The notes below the pieces were generated by a model. That model was given only the letters and a program-made list of their open reading frames with translations, searched no databases and was not told where the DNA came from. Both the position numbers and the translations under genes were made by a program. Shown here one piece after another: positions 28,124 to 38,040 of a DNA stretch of 64,000 nucleotides. The stretch is from Lachnospiraceae bacterium. Lineage in GTDB: Bacteria > Bacteroidota > Bacteroidia > Bacteroidales > Muribaculaceae. Positions within the stretch are counted from its first letter, which is position 1. Each line of letters starts with the position of its first letter. The DNA lies in NCBI GenBank assembly GCA_023663655.1, contig JAMPGZ010000006.1:53279-117278 (forward strand), in the 5' to 3' direction.

Positions 28124-30529
28124 ATGAAGAAAAGAGTATGTATTGCTGTGTCGCTCCTGCTGTGTATCTCGCCGGGAGTGTTTGCTCAGAAGAGCTCAAT
28201 CTATCATAAAGGATGGATTGATTTTAATAAAAATGGTGTGATGGACGTGTATGAGGATCCATCACAACCTATTGACAAGCGAGTGGACGACTTGCTTTCA
28301 CAGATGACTTTGGAGGAGAAAAGTTGTCAGCTTGCCACTCTTTATGGCTATGGGCGAGTGTTGAAGGACTCGCTACCGCTGCCGTCATGGAAAGACGAGA
28401 TATGGAAAGATGGCATAGCCAATATCGACGAGCAGTTGAATGGCGTGGGGCGTGGTGCTGCAAAAGCGCGTCATCTCATCGTGCCATTTTCAAGCCATGT
28501 GAAAGCGCTTTATGACACGCAGCGGTGGTTTGTGGAAGAGACACGTTTGGGAATACCGGTGGAATTTTCCAATGAAGGTATTCATGGGTTGAATCACACT
28601 CTTGCCACTCCATTGCCTGCGCCGATAGCGGTGGGAAGCACTTGGAACCGCGCTCTTGTGCGTCGTGCCGGTGAGATTGCCGGAAAAGAGGCTCGCTTGT
28701 TGGGATACCATAGTGTGTATGCACCGATTCTCGATGTGGCTCGAGATCCCCGCTGGGGGCGTGTGCTCGAGTGCTATGGCGAGGATCCGTTTCTTGTGTC
28801 GGAACTCGGATGCGAGATGGTGAAAGGAATCCAAAGCAATGGCATCGGCTCCACATTGAAGCATTTTGCTGTTTATGGAACACCTAAAGGCGGACGTGAC
28901 GGAAAGTGTCGTACCGATCCTCATGTCACTCCTCGTGAATTGCACGAGATACACCTGTTCCCGTTCAAGCGTGTCATAATCCGTACTAAGCCGTGGGGTG
29001 TGATGAGCAGTTACAATGACTGGAACGGTGAGCCGGTTTCGGCAAGTCACTATTTCTTGACCGAGCTGCTTCGTAGCGAATATGGTTTTGACGGTTATGT
29101 TGTGAGCGACAGTGAGGCGGTGGAGTTTATCCACACGAAACATCAGGTGGCTTCTACTTATGAAGATGCCGTGCGTCAGGCTCTTGAAGCGGGGTTGAAT
29201 GTGCGCACCCACTTCACAAAGCCCTCTGATTTTATTCTCCCGGTGCGTAAACTTGTCGAGGAGAATAAGCTGTCGATGGCGACTGTGGATCAACGTGTGC
29301 GCGACGTGCTTCGCGTGAAATTCCGCATGGGTCTTTTTGACAATCCTTATTCTGTCAATCCGGCTGATGCCGATAAATATGTAGGTGCCGACAAGAACCC
29401 CGATTTTGTCAAGGATATGCAGCGTCAGTCGTTGGTGTTGCTTAAGAATGAAAACAATCTGTTGCCGCTTGATAAAAAAGTTATAAAAAATGTGTTGGTG
29501 ACTGGTCCGCTTGCCGATGAGGATAATTTCATGCAGAGCCGTTACGGTCCTAACGGACTTCCAACAGTTTCAGTATTGAAAGGAATCCGTAATTATCTTG
29601 ATGGAGTTGCTGAGGTCAACTATGAGAAAGGATGCGACATTGTCGATGACCTGTGGCCGGCGAGTGAATTGATGCCTGTAGAGCTGACTCAGGCTGAGGA
29701 CAGCATGATGCAGGCGGCTGTCAACAAGGCTAAGGAAGCTGATGTCATCATTGCCGTGATGGGCGAGGATGAGTATAGGGTAGGTGAGAGCCGCTCACGC
29801 ACATCGCTCGAGTTGCCGGGACATCAACGTGAGTTGTTGCGTGCGCTTCATGCCACCGGCAAGCCTATAGTGCTTGTGCTCATCAACGGACAGCCGCTCA
29901 CCGTTAATTGGGAGGATGCCAAGTTGTCCGCTATTCTCGAGACTTGGTTCCCGTCTTATCGAGGCGGTGAGATAATCGCTGAGACACTTTTTGGAGATAA
30001 CAATCCGTCAGGTAAGCTCACCGTGACATTCCCTAAGTCGGTGGGACAGGTTGAATATAATTTTCCGTTTAAAAAGGGCTCACACGGCAAGCAGTCGAAG
30101 AGCGGTCCCAACGGCAGCGGCACCACTCGCGTGATCGGAGCATTGTATCCTTTCGGACATGGACTGAGCTATACTCAATTTGACTACTCCAATCTAAAAG
30201 TAGATGCTCCTGAGAACGGGACACAAGGCAATGTCAATGTTTCTGTTGACGTGACCAATGTGGGCAAGCGTTTTGGTGAAGAGGTGGCACAGCTTTATCT
30301 CCGTGATAAGTACAGTTCGGTGGTCACTTATGATTCGCAGTTACGTGGATTTGAAAAAGTGGCGTTGCAACCCGGAGAAACCAAGACCATTCATTTCACC
30401 CTCACTCCTGCCGATCTTGAATTGCTGGATAAAAACATGAACTGGACTGTCGAGCCGGGAGAATTTGAGGTGATGATAGGGGCAAGTTCAGAAGATATCA
30501 GACTCAAACATACTTTCGAGCTGAAATAG
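28124..30529 (+). CDS. Glycoside hydrolase family 3 beta-glycosidase
   Basis: This 801-residue exported protein has a signal peptide (VCIAVSLLLCISPGVFAQ). It has the GH3 N-terminal TIM barrel (about 60-400), the alpha/beta sandwich (about 420-660, containing VIIAVMGEDEYRVGESRSRT) and the C-terminal fibronectin-III-like domain (about 715-795, VDVTNVGKRFGEEVAQLYLR). The nucleophile is Asp329 in GYVVSDSEAVEF; substrate-binding KHFAVYG is present. GH3 covers beta-glucosidases and beta-xylosidases; motif reading does not separate them here. The protein opens with WIDFNKNGVMDVYEDPSQPI, a calcium-loop-like leader frequent in Bacteroides GH3 enzymes. The gene is monocistronic, with its own promoter and a terminator shared with the convergent pectinase. 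Confidence 0.93.
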   Translation: MKKRVCIAVSLLLCISPGVFAQKSSIYHKGWIDFNKNGVMDVYEDPSQPIDKRVDDLLSQMTLEEKSCQLATLYGYGRVLKDSLPLPSWKDEIWKDGIANIDEQLNGVGRGAAKARHLIVPFSSHVKALYDTQRWFVEETRLGIPVEFSNEGIHGLNHTLATPLPAPIAVGSTWNRALVRRAGEIAGKEARLLGYHSVYAPILDVARDPRWGRVLECYGEDPFLVSELGCEMVKGIQSNGIGSTLKHFAVYGTPKGGRDGKCRTDPHVTPRELHEIHLFPFKRVIIRTKPWGVMSSYNDWNGEPVSASHYFLTELLRSEYGFDGYVVSDSEAVEFIHTKHQVASTYEDAVRQALEAGLNVRTHFTKPSDFILPVRKLVEENKLSMATVDQRVRDVLRVKFRMGLFDNPYSVNPADADKYVGADKNPDFVKDMQRQSLVLLKNENNLLPLDKKVIKNVLVTGPLADEDNFMQSRYGPNGLPTVSVLKGIRNYLDGVAEVNYEKGCDIVDDLWPASELMPVELTQAEDSMMQAAVNKAKEADVIIAVMGEDEYRVGESRSRTSLELPGHQRELLRALHATGKPIVLVLINGQPLTVNWEDAKLSAILETWFPSYRGGEIIAETLFGDNNPSGKLTVTFPKSVGQVEYNFPFKKGSHGKQSKSGPNGSGTTRVIGALYPFGHGLSYTQFDYSNLKVDAPENGTQGNVNVSVDVTNVGKRFGEEVAQLYLRDKYSSVVTYDSQLRGFEKVALQPGETKTIHFTLTPADLELLDKNMNWTVEPGEFEVMIGASSEDIRLKHTFELK

Positions 30530-30614
30530 CCCTACCGAGCTTATTAATATCGTTGCTCTATGTAGAATCGCCTGAAATAAGGTTTGTTGATACGTCCGTA
30601 TACCGGACTCCAAT

Positions 30615-30658
30615 ACATAAAAAAAGTGGACTGAGTTTATCAGCCCACTTTTTTATGT
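30615..30658. terminator. Bidirectional terminator between GH3 and the pectinase fusion
   Basis: An imperfect palindrome: ACAT-A7-GTGG (30615-30629) faces CCAC-T6-ATGT (30645-30658), with an inner CTGA/TCAG stem. A-rich and T-rich flanks give a T-tail on both strands, which suits the convergent genes. Confidence 0.75.
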
Positions 30659-30672
30659 GAAGAATGAAATGT

Positions 30673-33600
30673 TTATTGCATACGGCGAAGACCTTCCCAA
30701 CGCACATTCCATTTGCCGTCTTTCGGGAAACCGGGGTTCAGAACCTCTCCGCTGCCGTCCCATCCTGCGCACATCATTGCGATTGCGTCAAGGAAGCTTC
30801 CGTTGCCGGGGAGATACAGGCGCAGACGTTTCGGTTCTTGGAAGTTGTGACCGCTCACGAGGTAAGTATTTTTTCCCTTGTCGATGAGAAGAGCCTCAAG
30901 TGCGGTGTCGGGTTCATTGAGACGAGCGGCTGCCATTGCGATCATACCGTAGTCCCATCCCCAGGTAGTATCCCAGTTCCAGTTCTTCATCACCCAGTCG
31001 AGAGTTTTTCTCATCACGTCAGTATTGTATAGCGGTGATGCGGGAAGAAGTCCGCAAGCTCCGAGCACTGCGGGGTGGTCGCTGCGTGATTTAAGATTGA
31101 AATCCTCTTCCGAGATGTTGGCTTTTCCTGAAAGTTCAGCAGCTACATACGGATCAAATTTCTGAGCCTTTGACTTCTTGTCGAATGGCTTCAACGGTTC
31201 GCCGGCGGTGTAGATGCCGTCTTTTTCAGTGAGGGGAGCAAGGCGGCTTACGATTACATCCCACTCGGCATTGCGTTCAAGACCGCGACGTTCACGCCAG
31301 TTCTGGGCTGTGGTGAGAGCATAATACCAGTAAGCCTGTTCAAACGGGTGGTTGAATGAGAAGTCTTTTGACATAGACTCCTGCATTGCAGTTTGACCAT
31401 ATAGCTTTATGTCGCCTTTCTTGGGCGCGCATTTGAGAGCGAAGTCAGCCATGAATTCAGCGGTGTCTTCAACTCCCTGAGCATATTTGTCAAGAGTCTC
31501 CTTGGAAGGATTAGCACGATAAAGCTCCTCAGCCATGTAGATGTAGTGGGGCTGCTGCCAAGTGAGGAATGAGCCGGTGTTGGACGGTGCTTCTCCTGCA
31601 TCGGGGTCAGTCATCTTCATCCAGCGCACACCCTTGAAGCCTTGACGCTGCGCGATTTTCTTTGCTTCAGGATAAGCTGTCTCGTTGTACCATTCCATCA
31701 CCTTTTCAAGCACTTCAGGACGATTCCAGAGAGCGAAGTCGATCATGTGCCAGAAAGTCATTTCAAGGTGAGGACGACCAAACCATGAGTTGTAGGTCAA
31801 TCCGGTTTCCTGCGGAGGAGTGGTGTTGGCGCAGTTGATTTGGGTAAGATACTGCGACAGGATAGTGCGGCGTTCAAGTTCGGGTGCGCGTTCATCGGTG
31901 CAAGCGCCGAAGTCAACGATACCGCCTTTTTTCCACCATGCCGACCAGTATTTCATGATAGCTTTGATAGCCTGGTCGTAAGAGTAGGAAATGTCGCCTT
32001 TCACGGGCTGTTTTTCAGCAAATTCAGCCGAGAATGAGAGAAGATCCTCGTCGGTTGAAAGGGTGAAATAGTGGTCGCCTGCGCTTTCAAGCTTGGCGTT
32101 GCCTTCCCATTGGATAAGGATGTAATATTTTGTGTCGCCGAGAGTGCGCTCGATTGTTGCCGAGCGATTGTCTGAGCTTATGATTACGCTCTTGTGCAAT
32201 TCCGGCTTGGTCCAGTCGTTAGCATCGTCGGCGTGCTTTCCGGTGGGATAAGAGAAGTTGAATGCCACTTTAGCGCCCTTGGATGCGAGCAGCGGAGTCT
32301 TGATGCGTGAGAAAAGACAATCTTTGTTGCCCATCACGCCGGTTGATACCTCTACAGTCTGACCGTCGGCAGTGAACTTTGACTCGATGATACCGTCCCA
32401 AAGTTTCAGCTCTTGGTTGATCGCGGTGAGGTTTTCGATAGGAATTATGTTGCCGTCCTTGTCGCGGAGTTCGAGACCGATGGTGCCGAGATTAAGGCGG
32501 TGAGGATTTACGCGGAAATATTCAGTGGCATCCTTGTTATGACCTTCGGTTTTGTACTCAACAGCATATACGCTCTGGTGTCCGTGAAGGTTGAATGACT
32601 TTTCTGTATCGGCGTGGGTCACGTTCTTGTCATTGGCGAAAGAGTGCCAACCCCAGTCCGACATTGTATTCAAAGGAACACCGTTCACATAATATTGAGG
32701 ATAGCTCTGAAGTCCGGTCACGTCGACAGTTGCAGCCATGTGTCCGTTTCCTACTGAAAGCGATGAAAGCGGATCGGCTTTGATTACCTTAGGGTTGTTG
32801 CGGCTCACGACAGCCTGGCGGTCGATCGGCTGGTTTACGTTTTCGGTATTGTAGCCGAGATCCTCCATTTCAAGAGAAGCCCAGATGAACGGACCGATAC
32901 CCTTTGCATCGTTGTCACGGATCTGTTCGCTGAGGTAGTATTCGTATGAACCGTCACGACGCTTGTTTTCTTTTACTTTTGGAGCAGCTTTCAGCACTGA
33001 CGGGCTGAGACCCGGACCAAGACCTGCCACAGCGCAGCAGTTGGTGAGTGAGATGGTGCTGTCGGGATTAACCTTGATGAAGTTGTTGAGGATGCCACGA
33101 TAAGCCTTGATACCGGCGTCGCGGTATTTCTCGCCGAGATAACCCTTGCGGTAGGCTTTGAGCAGTGAGTAGGCAAACATTGACGATGCTGTTGACTCAA
33201 GGTAGTTGCCTTCACGTCCAGGGCTGTCCATCACCTGATACCATACGCCCGATTTCTTATCTTGCCATTTGATAACAGCGTCGAGGTCCTTGCGGAGCAG
33301 GTCGATCACTTCATGACGGCGGGGATGATCCTCGGGAAGTGCGTCAAGAATCTCGATGAGAGCCATTGTGTACCATCCCTGTGCACGTCCCCAGCAGTGC
33401 TGAGAGAGTCCGGTCTCTTTGTCTGACCAGAACATATCGCGGTTTTCGTCCCAAGCGTGGCGGTTTAGACCTGTCTTGGGGTCGAGAGTACGCTCGTAAG
33501 TTTTCTTTACCTGATCGATCGCATCGTTGTAGATAGCCTCAGCCTCCTCTTTGGGGAGAATCATTCCTGCAGTGAGAGTCGAGTAGGGCAGACCCATGAA

Positions 33601-35415
33601 GATTCCATCGAGCCACACCTGGTAAGAGTAGATGGCTTTGTGCCAGTAAACACCCTCTTTTGTGCGCGGCTGATCCTTCATCTGCTTCATGAGGGTCTTC
33701 ATTGCCTTGAGATTCTTCTCTTCGGGGAAGTGCTGGTACATACGTGACACGAAGTGTCCGGTGCGGATATTGTCAAGATTGTAGTCTTCGAGATTGTAGC
33801 GCTTGATTTCGCCATTCTCGTTGATCATGGTGTCGGTGTAGAGCTTGCAATAGTCCTTGATGTGGTCGCCGCCGTATTTGAGATAGGTGTCGAGCATTGA
33901 TTCAAGTTCAATTCCCATCACATAGCTCCATTTGGGGCGGGTTGAGAAGTCGAGCATATAGCTTAGCGGCTGACGTTTCATTTCTGATTCGGTCATCCAC
34001 TGGCTGTAGTTTTTGTAGGGCTTTTCAGTGAGGCAGAGTCCGCCGTTCACGTAATAGTCCTTGAAATTGATATCGCGGGTGAGACCTGAGATGAAGTTGC
34101 CTTCAGCCACATTGTTGAAGTGGCAGTTCACCACGTTGATGTCATATACATTGGTGCAGGTGTCGAGAGCGATGATCTGAACGCCGTATTTGCTCTTTTC
34201 GCAAGTCACATTCTCGATGTTAACATTGCGCACGATGGGGAGGTAGCCACGGCAGCATATTTCGTTATGCTCGTAGTCGAGGTTGATCTTCAATACAGAT
34301 TCGCCGCATTGTCCCACAGTGATGTTGCGGGCGTTGATATTTTCGATGATACCGCCACGGCAGGTGTTGGTCTTGATTCTTACCACACGGTCAAGATTGG
34401 GGCTGTCCATCTTGTTGTTTTCAGCATATACGTTGCGGCAACCTCCTGAGATTTCACTACCTATCACCACGCCGCCGTGTCCGTTCTGCATCTCGCAGTT
34501 GCGGATGATGATGTTTTCGCTGGGACGTTCCCACAAGCGACCGTCATTGTTACGTCCGCTCTTGATTGCGATACAGTCATCGCCGGTGTTGAAGAAGCAG
34601 TTTTCAATCAATACGCCGTCGCAAGATTCGGGGTCGCAACCGTCACCGTTAGGACCGTCGTTGTTGATGTGGACGCCACGCACTGTCACATTCTTTGACA
34701 GAAGCGGGTGTATCACCCAGAATGGAGAGCGGAGCAAAGTCACGTTCTCAATGAGGATTCCGTCACACTGATTGAAGTTCACAAGCTGAGGACGCAGACC
34801 ATCCTCCGGACCGAAGCGGCGCTCGTTCATGTCCACGCCGTCTTCTGCCATCTTGAGCAGACGCGCGCGGCTTCCATTGCGTTGGCTTATGACACCCTCT
34901 TTCCATCCGTAACGGGGAGCGCCACACCATTTCCACCATGTCTCGTTTTCGCCGCCGCCATCGATGGTGCCTTCACCGGTAATGGCAACGTCGGTAGCCT
35001 GATAAGCATAGATACATGGAGAAAGGTTCCAGCAGTCGATTCCCTCCCAGCGAGTGGGGACGATGGGGTAAAGCTCCGGTTGGAACACGAATTGAAGTTT
35101 AGCGTCTTTCTCTACCACCAAATTCACGTGGCTTTTCAATGTGATGGCGCCGGTGTTGAATGTTCCTGCGGGCACAATCACCTTGCCTCCTCCCTTTTTG
35201 GAGCAAGCTTCGATAGCCTTGTTGATAGCTTTCTGGTTCTTTTCGGCAGTAGCGTTGACACTTGCCCCATACTTGGTGATGGGGAATTCCTTAGCACTGA
35301 ATTTTGGTTCGCGAATGCTCTGCTCGATTCGCTTGTACTCCGTGTCTGACCAATAGTCACCACGCACTGCGAGCGGCAGAAGCATTAGAAACACTAATAG
35401 ATTTAAGACTTTCAT
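30673..35415 (-). CDS. Multidomain pectinase: GH28 + GH105 + C-terminal glycosidase-like domain
   Basis: This 1580-residue exported protein has a signal peptide (LNLLVFLMLLPLAVRG). Residues about 25-465 are a GH28 polygalacturonase-type beta-helix (NGDGCDPESCDG, GDDCIAIKSG near 278, NGHGGVVIGSE, RIKTN). Residues about 475-855 are a GH105 unsaturated galacturonidase barrel (YQVWLDGIFMG with the catalytic Asp near 601, HCWGRAQGWYTMALIEIL). Residues about 870-1580 resemble the beta-sandwich plus (alpha/alpha)6 plan of GH65/GH95-like enzymes (SSLSVGNGHMAATVD; WFGRPHLEMTFWHMIDFALW), but I cannot assign a family. Together they could cut a galacturonan backbone, remove the terminal residue, and trim a side chain. 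No inner signal peptides or stops separate the parts, so it reads as a true fusion. Confidence 0.85.
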   Translation of the reverse strand: MKVLNLLVFLMLLPLAVRGDYWSDTEYKRIEQSIREPKFSAKEFPITKYGASVNATAEKNQKAINKAIEACSKKGGGKVIVPAGTFNTGAITLKSHVNLVVEKDAKLQFVFQPELYPIVPTRWEGIDCWNLSPCIYAYQATDVAITGEGTIDGGGENETWWKWCGAPRYGWKEGVISQRNGSRARLLKMAEDGVDMNERRFGPEDGLRPQLVNFNQCDGILIENVTLLRSPFWVIHPLLSKNVTVRGVHINNDGPNGDGCDPESCDGVLIENCFFNTGDDCIAIKSGRNNDGRLWERPSENIIIRNCEMQNGHGGVVIGSEISGGCRNVYAENNKMDSPNLDRVVRIKTNTCRGGIIENINARNITVGQCGESVLKINLDYEHNEICCRGYLPIVRNVNIENVTCEKSKYGVQIIALDTCTNVYDINVVNCHFNNVAEGNFISGLTRDINFKDYYVNGGLCLTEKPYKNYSQWMTESEMKRQPLSYMLDFSTRPKWSYVMGIELESMLDTYLKYGGDHIKDYCKLYTDTMINENGEIKRYNLEDYNLDNIRTGHFVSRMYQHFPEEKNLKAMKTLMKQMKDQPRTKEGVYWHKAIYSYQVWLDGIFMGLPYSTLTAGMILPKEEAEAIYNDAIDQVKKTYERTLDPKTGLNRHAWDENRDMFWSDKETGLSQHCWGRAQGWYTMALIEILDALPEDHPRRHEVIDLLRKDLDAVIKWQDKKSGVWYQVMDSPGREGNYLESTASSMFAYSLLKAYRKGYLGEKYRDAGIKAYRGILNNFIKVNPDSTISLTNCCAVAGLGPGLSPSVLKAAPKVKENKRRDGSYEYYLSEQIRDNDAKGIGPFIWASLEMEDLGYNTENVNQPIDRQAVVSRNNPKVIKADPLSSLSVGNGHMAATVDVTGLQSYPQYYVNGVPLNTMSDWGWHSFANDKNVTHADTEKSFNLHGHQSVYAVEYKTEGHNKDATEYFRVNPHRLNLGTIGLELRDKDGNIIPIENLTAINQELKLWDGIIESKFTADGQTVEVSTGVMGNKDCLFSRIKTPLLASKGAKVAFNFSYPTGKHADDANDWTKPELHKSVIISSDNRSATIERTLGDTKYYILIQWEGNAKLESAGDHYFTLSTDEDLLSFSAEFAEKQPVKGDISYSYDQAIKAIMKYWSAWWKKGGIVDFGACTDERAPELERRTILSQYLTQINCANTTPPQETGLTYNSWFGRPHLEMTFWHMIDFALWNRPEVLEKVMEWYNETAYPEAKKIAQRQGFKGVRWMKMTDPDAGEAPSNTGSFLTWQQPHYIYMAEELYRANPSKETLDKYAQGVEDTAEFMADFALKCAPKKGDIKLYGQTAMQESMSKDFSFNHPFEQAYWYYALTTAQNWRERRGLERNAEWDVIVSRLAPLTEKDGIYTAGEPLKPFDKKSKAQKFDPYVAAELSGKANISEEDFNLKSRSDHPAVLGACGLLPASPLYNTDVMRKTLDWVMKNWNWDTTWGWDYGMIAMAAARLNEPDTALEALLIDKGKNTYLVSGHNFQEPKRLRLYLPGNGSFLDAIAMMCAGWDGSGEVLNPGFPKDGKWNVRWEGLRRMQ

Positions 35416-35522
35416 ATAAAAATATTACTGATATTGCTGTCCGGCTGTGATCCGGACGGAGTTAAAAATAAAAAATTTCGGTATAAATAAGGTAGGAAGC
35501 CTTGACTTTTCAAAGCTTCCTA

Positions 35523-35530
35523 CAAATTTA
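35523..35530 (-). promoter_or_regulatory. -7 promoter box for the pectinase fusion
   Basis: The minus strand reads TAAATTTG, matching TAnnTTTG. The transcript would have a leader of about 100 nt. It contains two hairpins: GGAAGC/GCTTCC arms around 35490-35520, and GTCCGG/CCGGAC arms around 35438-35456. No known riboswitch is recognised. Confidence 0.55.
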
Positions 35531-35626
35531 ATCAAAAACCTTTAATTAAAGGCTATATTGAGTGCAATATCGTAATAAAGTTCCCGATTTTAGCTTTTTT
35601 ATGAAGATTGTCGGGTGTCGTGAATG

Positions 35627-36364
35627 CTATTTGTCGATACGGTTGTAATAGAATTGTTTTGTGTCCGCATCATAGACAACTTTATATTCATATTCAAGCC
35701 GCTGTTGTGAATCGTTATAGATGCGGATTTCAAGACGGTATCCATCAGTGAGCTGCTCCCCGCTATTAAGACGATTCACTATGCCTTGCATCATTCCGTT
35801 GCCAAATGTCACTACATCAGCACGGCGGTAATGAATTTTCTTGGTGTCGGCATAATATTTGCCAAGTTTTTGGCGTGTTTCATAGTTTCCTTCCACCCAT
35901 ATCCTGTAAGTGTCGTGGTCATGGTCATCTATCCAAGCGAAATCATCGTCTTTTCTCGTGCAAGAGCCATGGTCTAAGTAGTATATGTTGCGGTCTCTGA
36001 TTTTTTGCCAGCCCTCAGGGAGTTCTGATTCGTCGTTGCGGAAGTAATATGCCAATGCAAAAGTAGCTTTGTAATCAGCAGGATTCTGCTTAAATTCTGA
36101 TTCCATTAACTTAGCAAGTTCGGAATATTCGTAAGGTGCGACATTCAATCCGTTGGCACCGCCAAGTTGTTCATTCATATTATCAACAATGGCGTTGGCT
36201 GCTTCCCAAGTTAAATCCCCATTGTCAATCAATTCCCATATCGCGTATGCATCATAGACAATTTCCGGCTCATCGTTATTGTCGTCGCTGCTGCAAGCAG
36301 AAAATGAAAATGAGAGTGTAATTAAAGATAAAAATGACAAGAGATGCAAATAATAATTTTTCAT
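35627..36364 (-). CDS. Lipoprotein of unknown function (last of a three-gene lipoprotein operon)
   Basis: This 245-residue protein has a lipobox SLITLSFSFSACSSDDNN. The S-S-D-D-N run after the cysteine matches the acidic export signal that sends Bacteroidetes lipoproteins to the cell surface. The mature part has helical segments (YAIWELIDNGDLTWEAANAI) and a C-terminal beta part. I do not recognise a family. It follows the 36394 gene by 29 bp on the same strand. An AT-rich stretch without genes (35416-35626) separates it from the pectinase start. Confidence 0.8.
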   Translation of the reverse strand: MKNYYLHLLSFLSLITLSFSFSACSSDDNNDEPEIVYDAYAIWELIDNGDLTWEAANAIVDNMNEQLGGANGLNVAPYEYSELAKLMESEFKQNPADYKATFALAYYFRNDESELPEGWQKIRDRNIYYLDHGSCTRKDDDFAWIDDHDHDTYRIWVEGNYETRQKLGKYYADTKKIHYRRADVVTFGNGMMQGIVNRLNSGEQLTDGYRLEIRIYNDSQQRLEYEYKVVYDADTKQFYYNRIDK

Positions 36365-36393
36365 GAGTTAAAAATTTGAATTAAAAATAGTTT

Positions 36394-37089
36394 TCAATCT
36401 TCACTAACGCCGCTCACAGCAAACCAAAGTTTTTTAGAGGCGGCTTTATAGCGTTTGATATTTCGGTCGTTGTAGTCAGTCGCATGCATACTAAGTTTAG
36501 GGCAATCGATGATTATTTCAGTGCCGGCGGGAACTACCACCATGCCATTTTCCACTTTGGCAGAAGCTCTGCCGGCAGCGTTAAGCATGTCATAACTAAA
36601 TCCGCTGTCACTTTCGTCATCATCTTCGGGTACAGCCAAGTCTATTCTGACCATTTTGCCTTCGTTTATTTGCTTGGCATGATGGCTGTTCCAAGGCTTT
36701 ACTTTTATATCTTTAGTAGTCTTGACTTTTCCTCGCAGTGCGAGACAGGCGGAGCCTCCTGATGCTCCTACAAATGAAATTTTGATCGGTTCCAGAATTT
36801 CCATCTCTCCGTTAAGGTCGACATCAAGAGTCTTGCCGTCAAGTTTGCGTGCTTCCTGTTCGATGCGTGAAGACAGATTGTTGAGTTTTTGCTTATTCTT
36901 TTCAGCCATAGTCTTCACATCTTCCCAACTTTTGCCTTTCAAGCTGCCGGGAGAAGTGTTGTACTGGCTGTTGTAGTCAGCCAATGCTCCGGGTAAACCG
37001 CCAAATGGAGATCCGGAGCATGAGGATAGAATAAGTGCGCATACAGCTGGAAACAGCAGATTGTAAACCAAAGAATTTAATTTTGTCAT
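36394..37089 (-). CDS. Lipoprotein of unknown function
   Basis: This 231-residue protein has a hydrophobic signal and lipobox (FPAVCALILSSCSGSPFGG). A charged helical stretch comes next (WEDVKTMAEKNKQKLNNLSS, ending EQEARKLDGK). A beta-rich C-terminal half (GEMEILEPIKISFVGASGGS, VKTTKDIKVKPWN) follows. An internal acidic loop, VPEDDDESDSG, stands out. No family is recognised. It sits 17 bp after the WG-repeat lipoprotein gene ends, in the middle of a three-gene operon. Confidence 0.78.
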   Translation of the reverse strand: MTKLNSLVYNLLFPAVCALILSSCSGSPFGGLPGALADYNSQYNTSPGSLKGKSWEDVKTMAEKNKQKLNNLSSRIEQEARKLDGKTLDVDLNGEMEILEPIKISFVGASGGSACLALRGKVKTTKDIKVKPWNSHHAKQINEGKMVRIDLAVPEDDDESDSGFSYDMLNAAGRASAKVENGMVVVPAGTEIIIDCPKLSMHATDYNDRNIKRYKAASKKLWFAVSGVSED

Positions 37090-37106
37090 GATTTTTAGTT
37101 TAAGGG

Positions 37107-37979
37107 TTAATCGGTTATTTTATTGCCTTTTCGATCAATTTTGAATCTTGAAATAGATTTACCATAAAAGTTGTTGAATCCCACGCGAGCAGTGCCGTCA
37201 TCTTTGAAATCTTCGGCATACTGATATGCTTCAGGAATTACCACGTCGCCTTTTTCATTTATATAGCCTTGGGTGATCTCCATGCGTTTTGTGTTCTGGT
37301 AGTAATCGACCAGTTGATTGTCTTTTAGGTTTTCATGCATAATTTTGGGCTGACCGTAGCCCGATGTGGAATATCGAGCCAAACCGTTGTGGAAATCTCC
37401 TACAAATGTGTATTTTCCGACAGGGGCAAGCTCCTTGCCGTTGCAATCGACAATCGCGTAATCCCAAAGTTTCTTGTAGCCGCCACGAATGTAGTGCCTT
37501 AGCACGACTGTGCCGTTGGGCAGTTCCTGCTCAATCAAGGTATTTTCATATATGGGACTTAAAACCGTCCCGTCAGTTACATCGATAAGCATGATTTTTT
37601 TATCAAGATCTTCAATCCAGATGCTTTTGTTCTCATTCAATTTGCTTATTAAAACTGTGTAAGAAGATGAAGGATAGGCATATTCCTTCAAGTCAGGGCT
37701 GATGAATATCAAGGAGTCAGATCCGGGAATACGACCGTAATGAAATCCGTGGTCAAGTTGGAATAATGAAGTAAAACGTCGGGAGACAGGCTCGTATTTT
37801 TCATTGATTAACAGGTGCTGTCCATCTCTTGCCATGTCTTGCGGCAAATTGGCTATTGCGATTCCATCTCTGAACTCGTCGACATGAAGATAATCATCAG
37901 CAGAATATTTGTGACCGCATGACATGAGTAATGCTGCAAGTGCAATGACCGGCATTATCTTTTTCCTGATTGTGTACAT
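37107..37979 (-). CDS. Lipoprotein with WG-repeat-like units
   Basis: This 290-residue protein has a lipobox (VIALAALLMSCGHKYS). The mature part contains repeated units of the WG (KWG) type: GYINEKGDVVIPEAYQYAED near the C-terminus, and YAIVDCNGKELAPVGKY earlier, each followed by a 'DF...GLAR / ARVGF' strand. WG repeats are common in secreted proteins of gut Bacteroidetes and Firmicutes, with no defined ligand. It is the first gene of the three-lipoprotein operon. Its promoter (38014-38021) sits about 20 bp from an eight-G tract on the same strand, which may affect expression. Confidence 0.8.
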   Translation of the reverse strand: MYTIRKKIMPVIALAALLMSCGHKYSADDYLHVDEFRDGIAIANLPQDMARDGQHLLINEKYEPVSRRFTSLFQLDHGFHYGRIPGSDSLIFISPDLKEYAYPSSSYTVLISKLNENKSIWIEDLDKKIMLIDVTDGTVLSPIYENTLIEQELPNGTVVLRHYIRGGYKKLWDYAIVDCNGKELAPVGKYTFVGDFHNGLARYSTSGYGQPKIMHENLKDNQLVDYYQNTKRMEITQGYINEKGDVVIPEAYQYAEDFKDDGTARVGFNNFYGKSISRFKIDRKGNKITD

Positions 37980-38013
37980 AAGTGATTTGTCGATAATGAA
38001 TTTAAGTAAAATG

Positions 38014-38021
38014 CAAATCTA
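38014..38021 (-). promoter_or_regulatory. -7 promoter box for the lipoprotein operon
   Basis: The minus strand reads TAGATTTG (TAnnTTTG), 35 bp before the ATG at 37979. A TTTG lies 12 bp upstream and the G8 tract just beyond it. Confidence 0.6.
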
Positions 38022-38040
38022 CGCATTTGCACGCAAATCA

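Noticed and set aside
30673..35415. Assembly or frameshift artefact joining separate GH28 and GH105 genes
   Set aside because: The frame is continuous over 1580 codons with family-like sequence on both sides of each junction, and no internal signal peptide or ribosome site appears at the boundaries.
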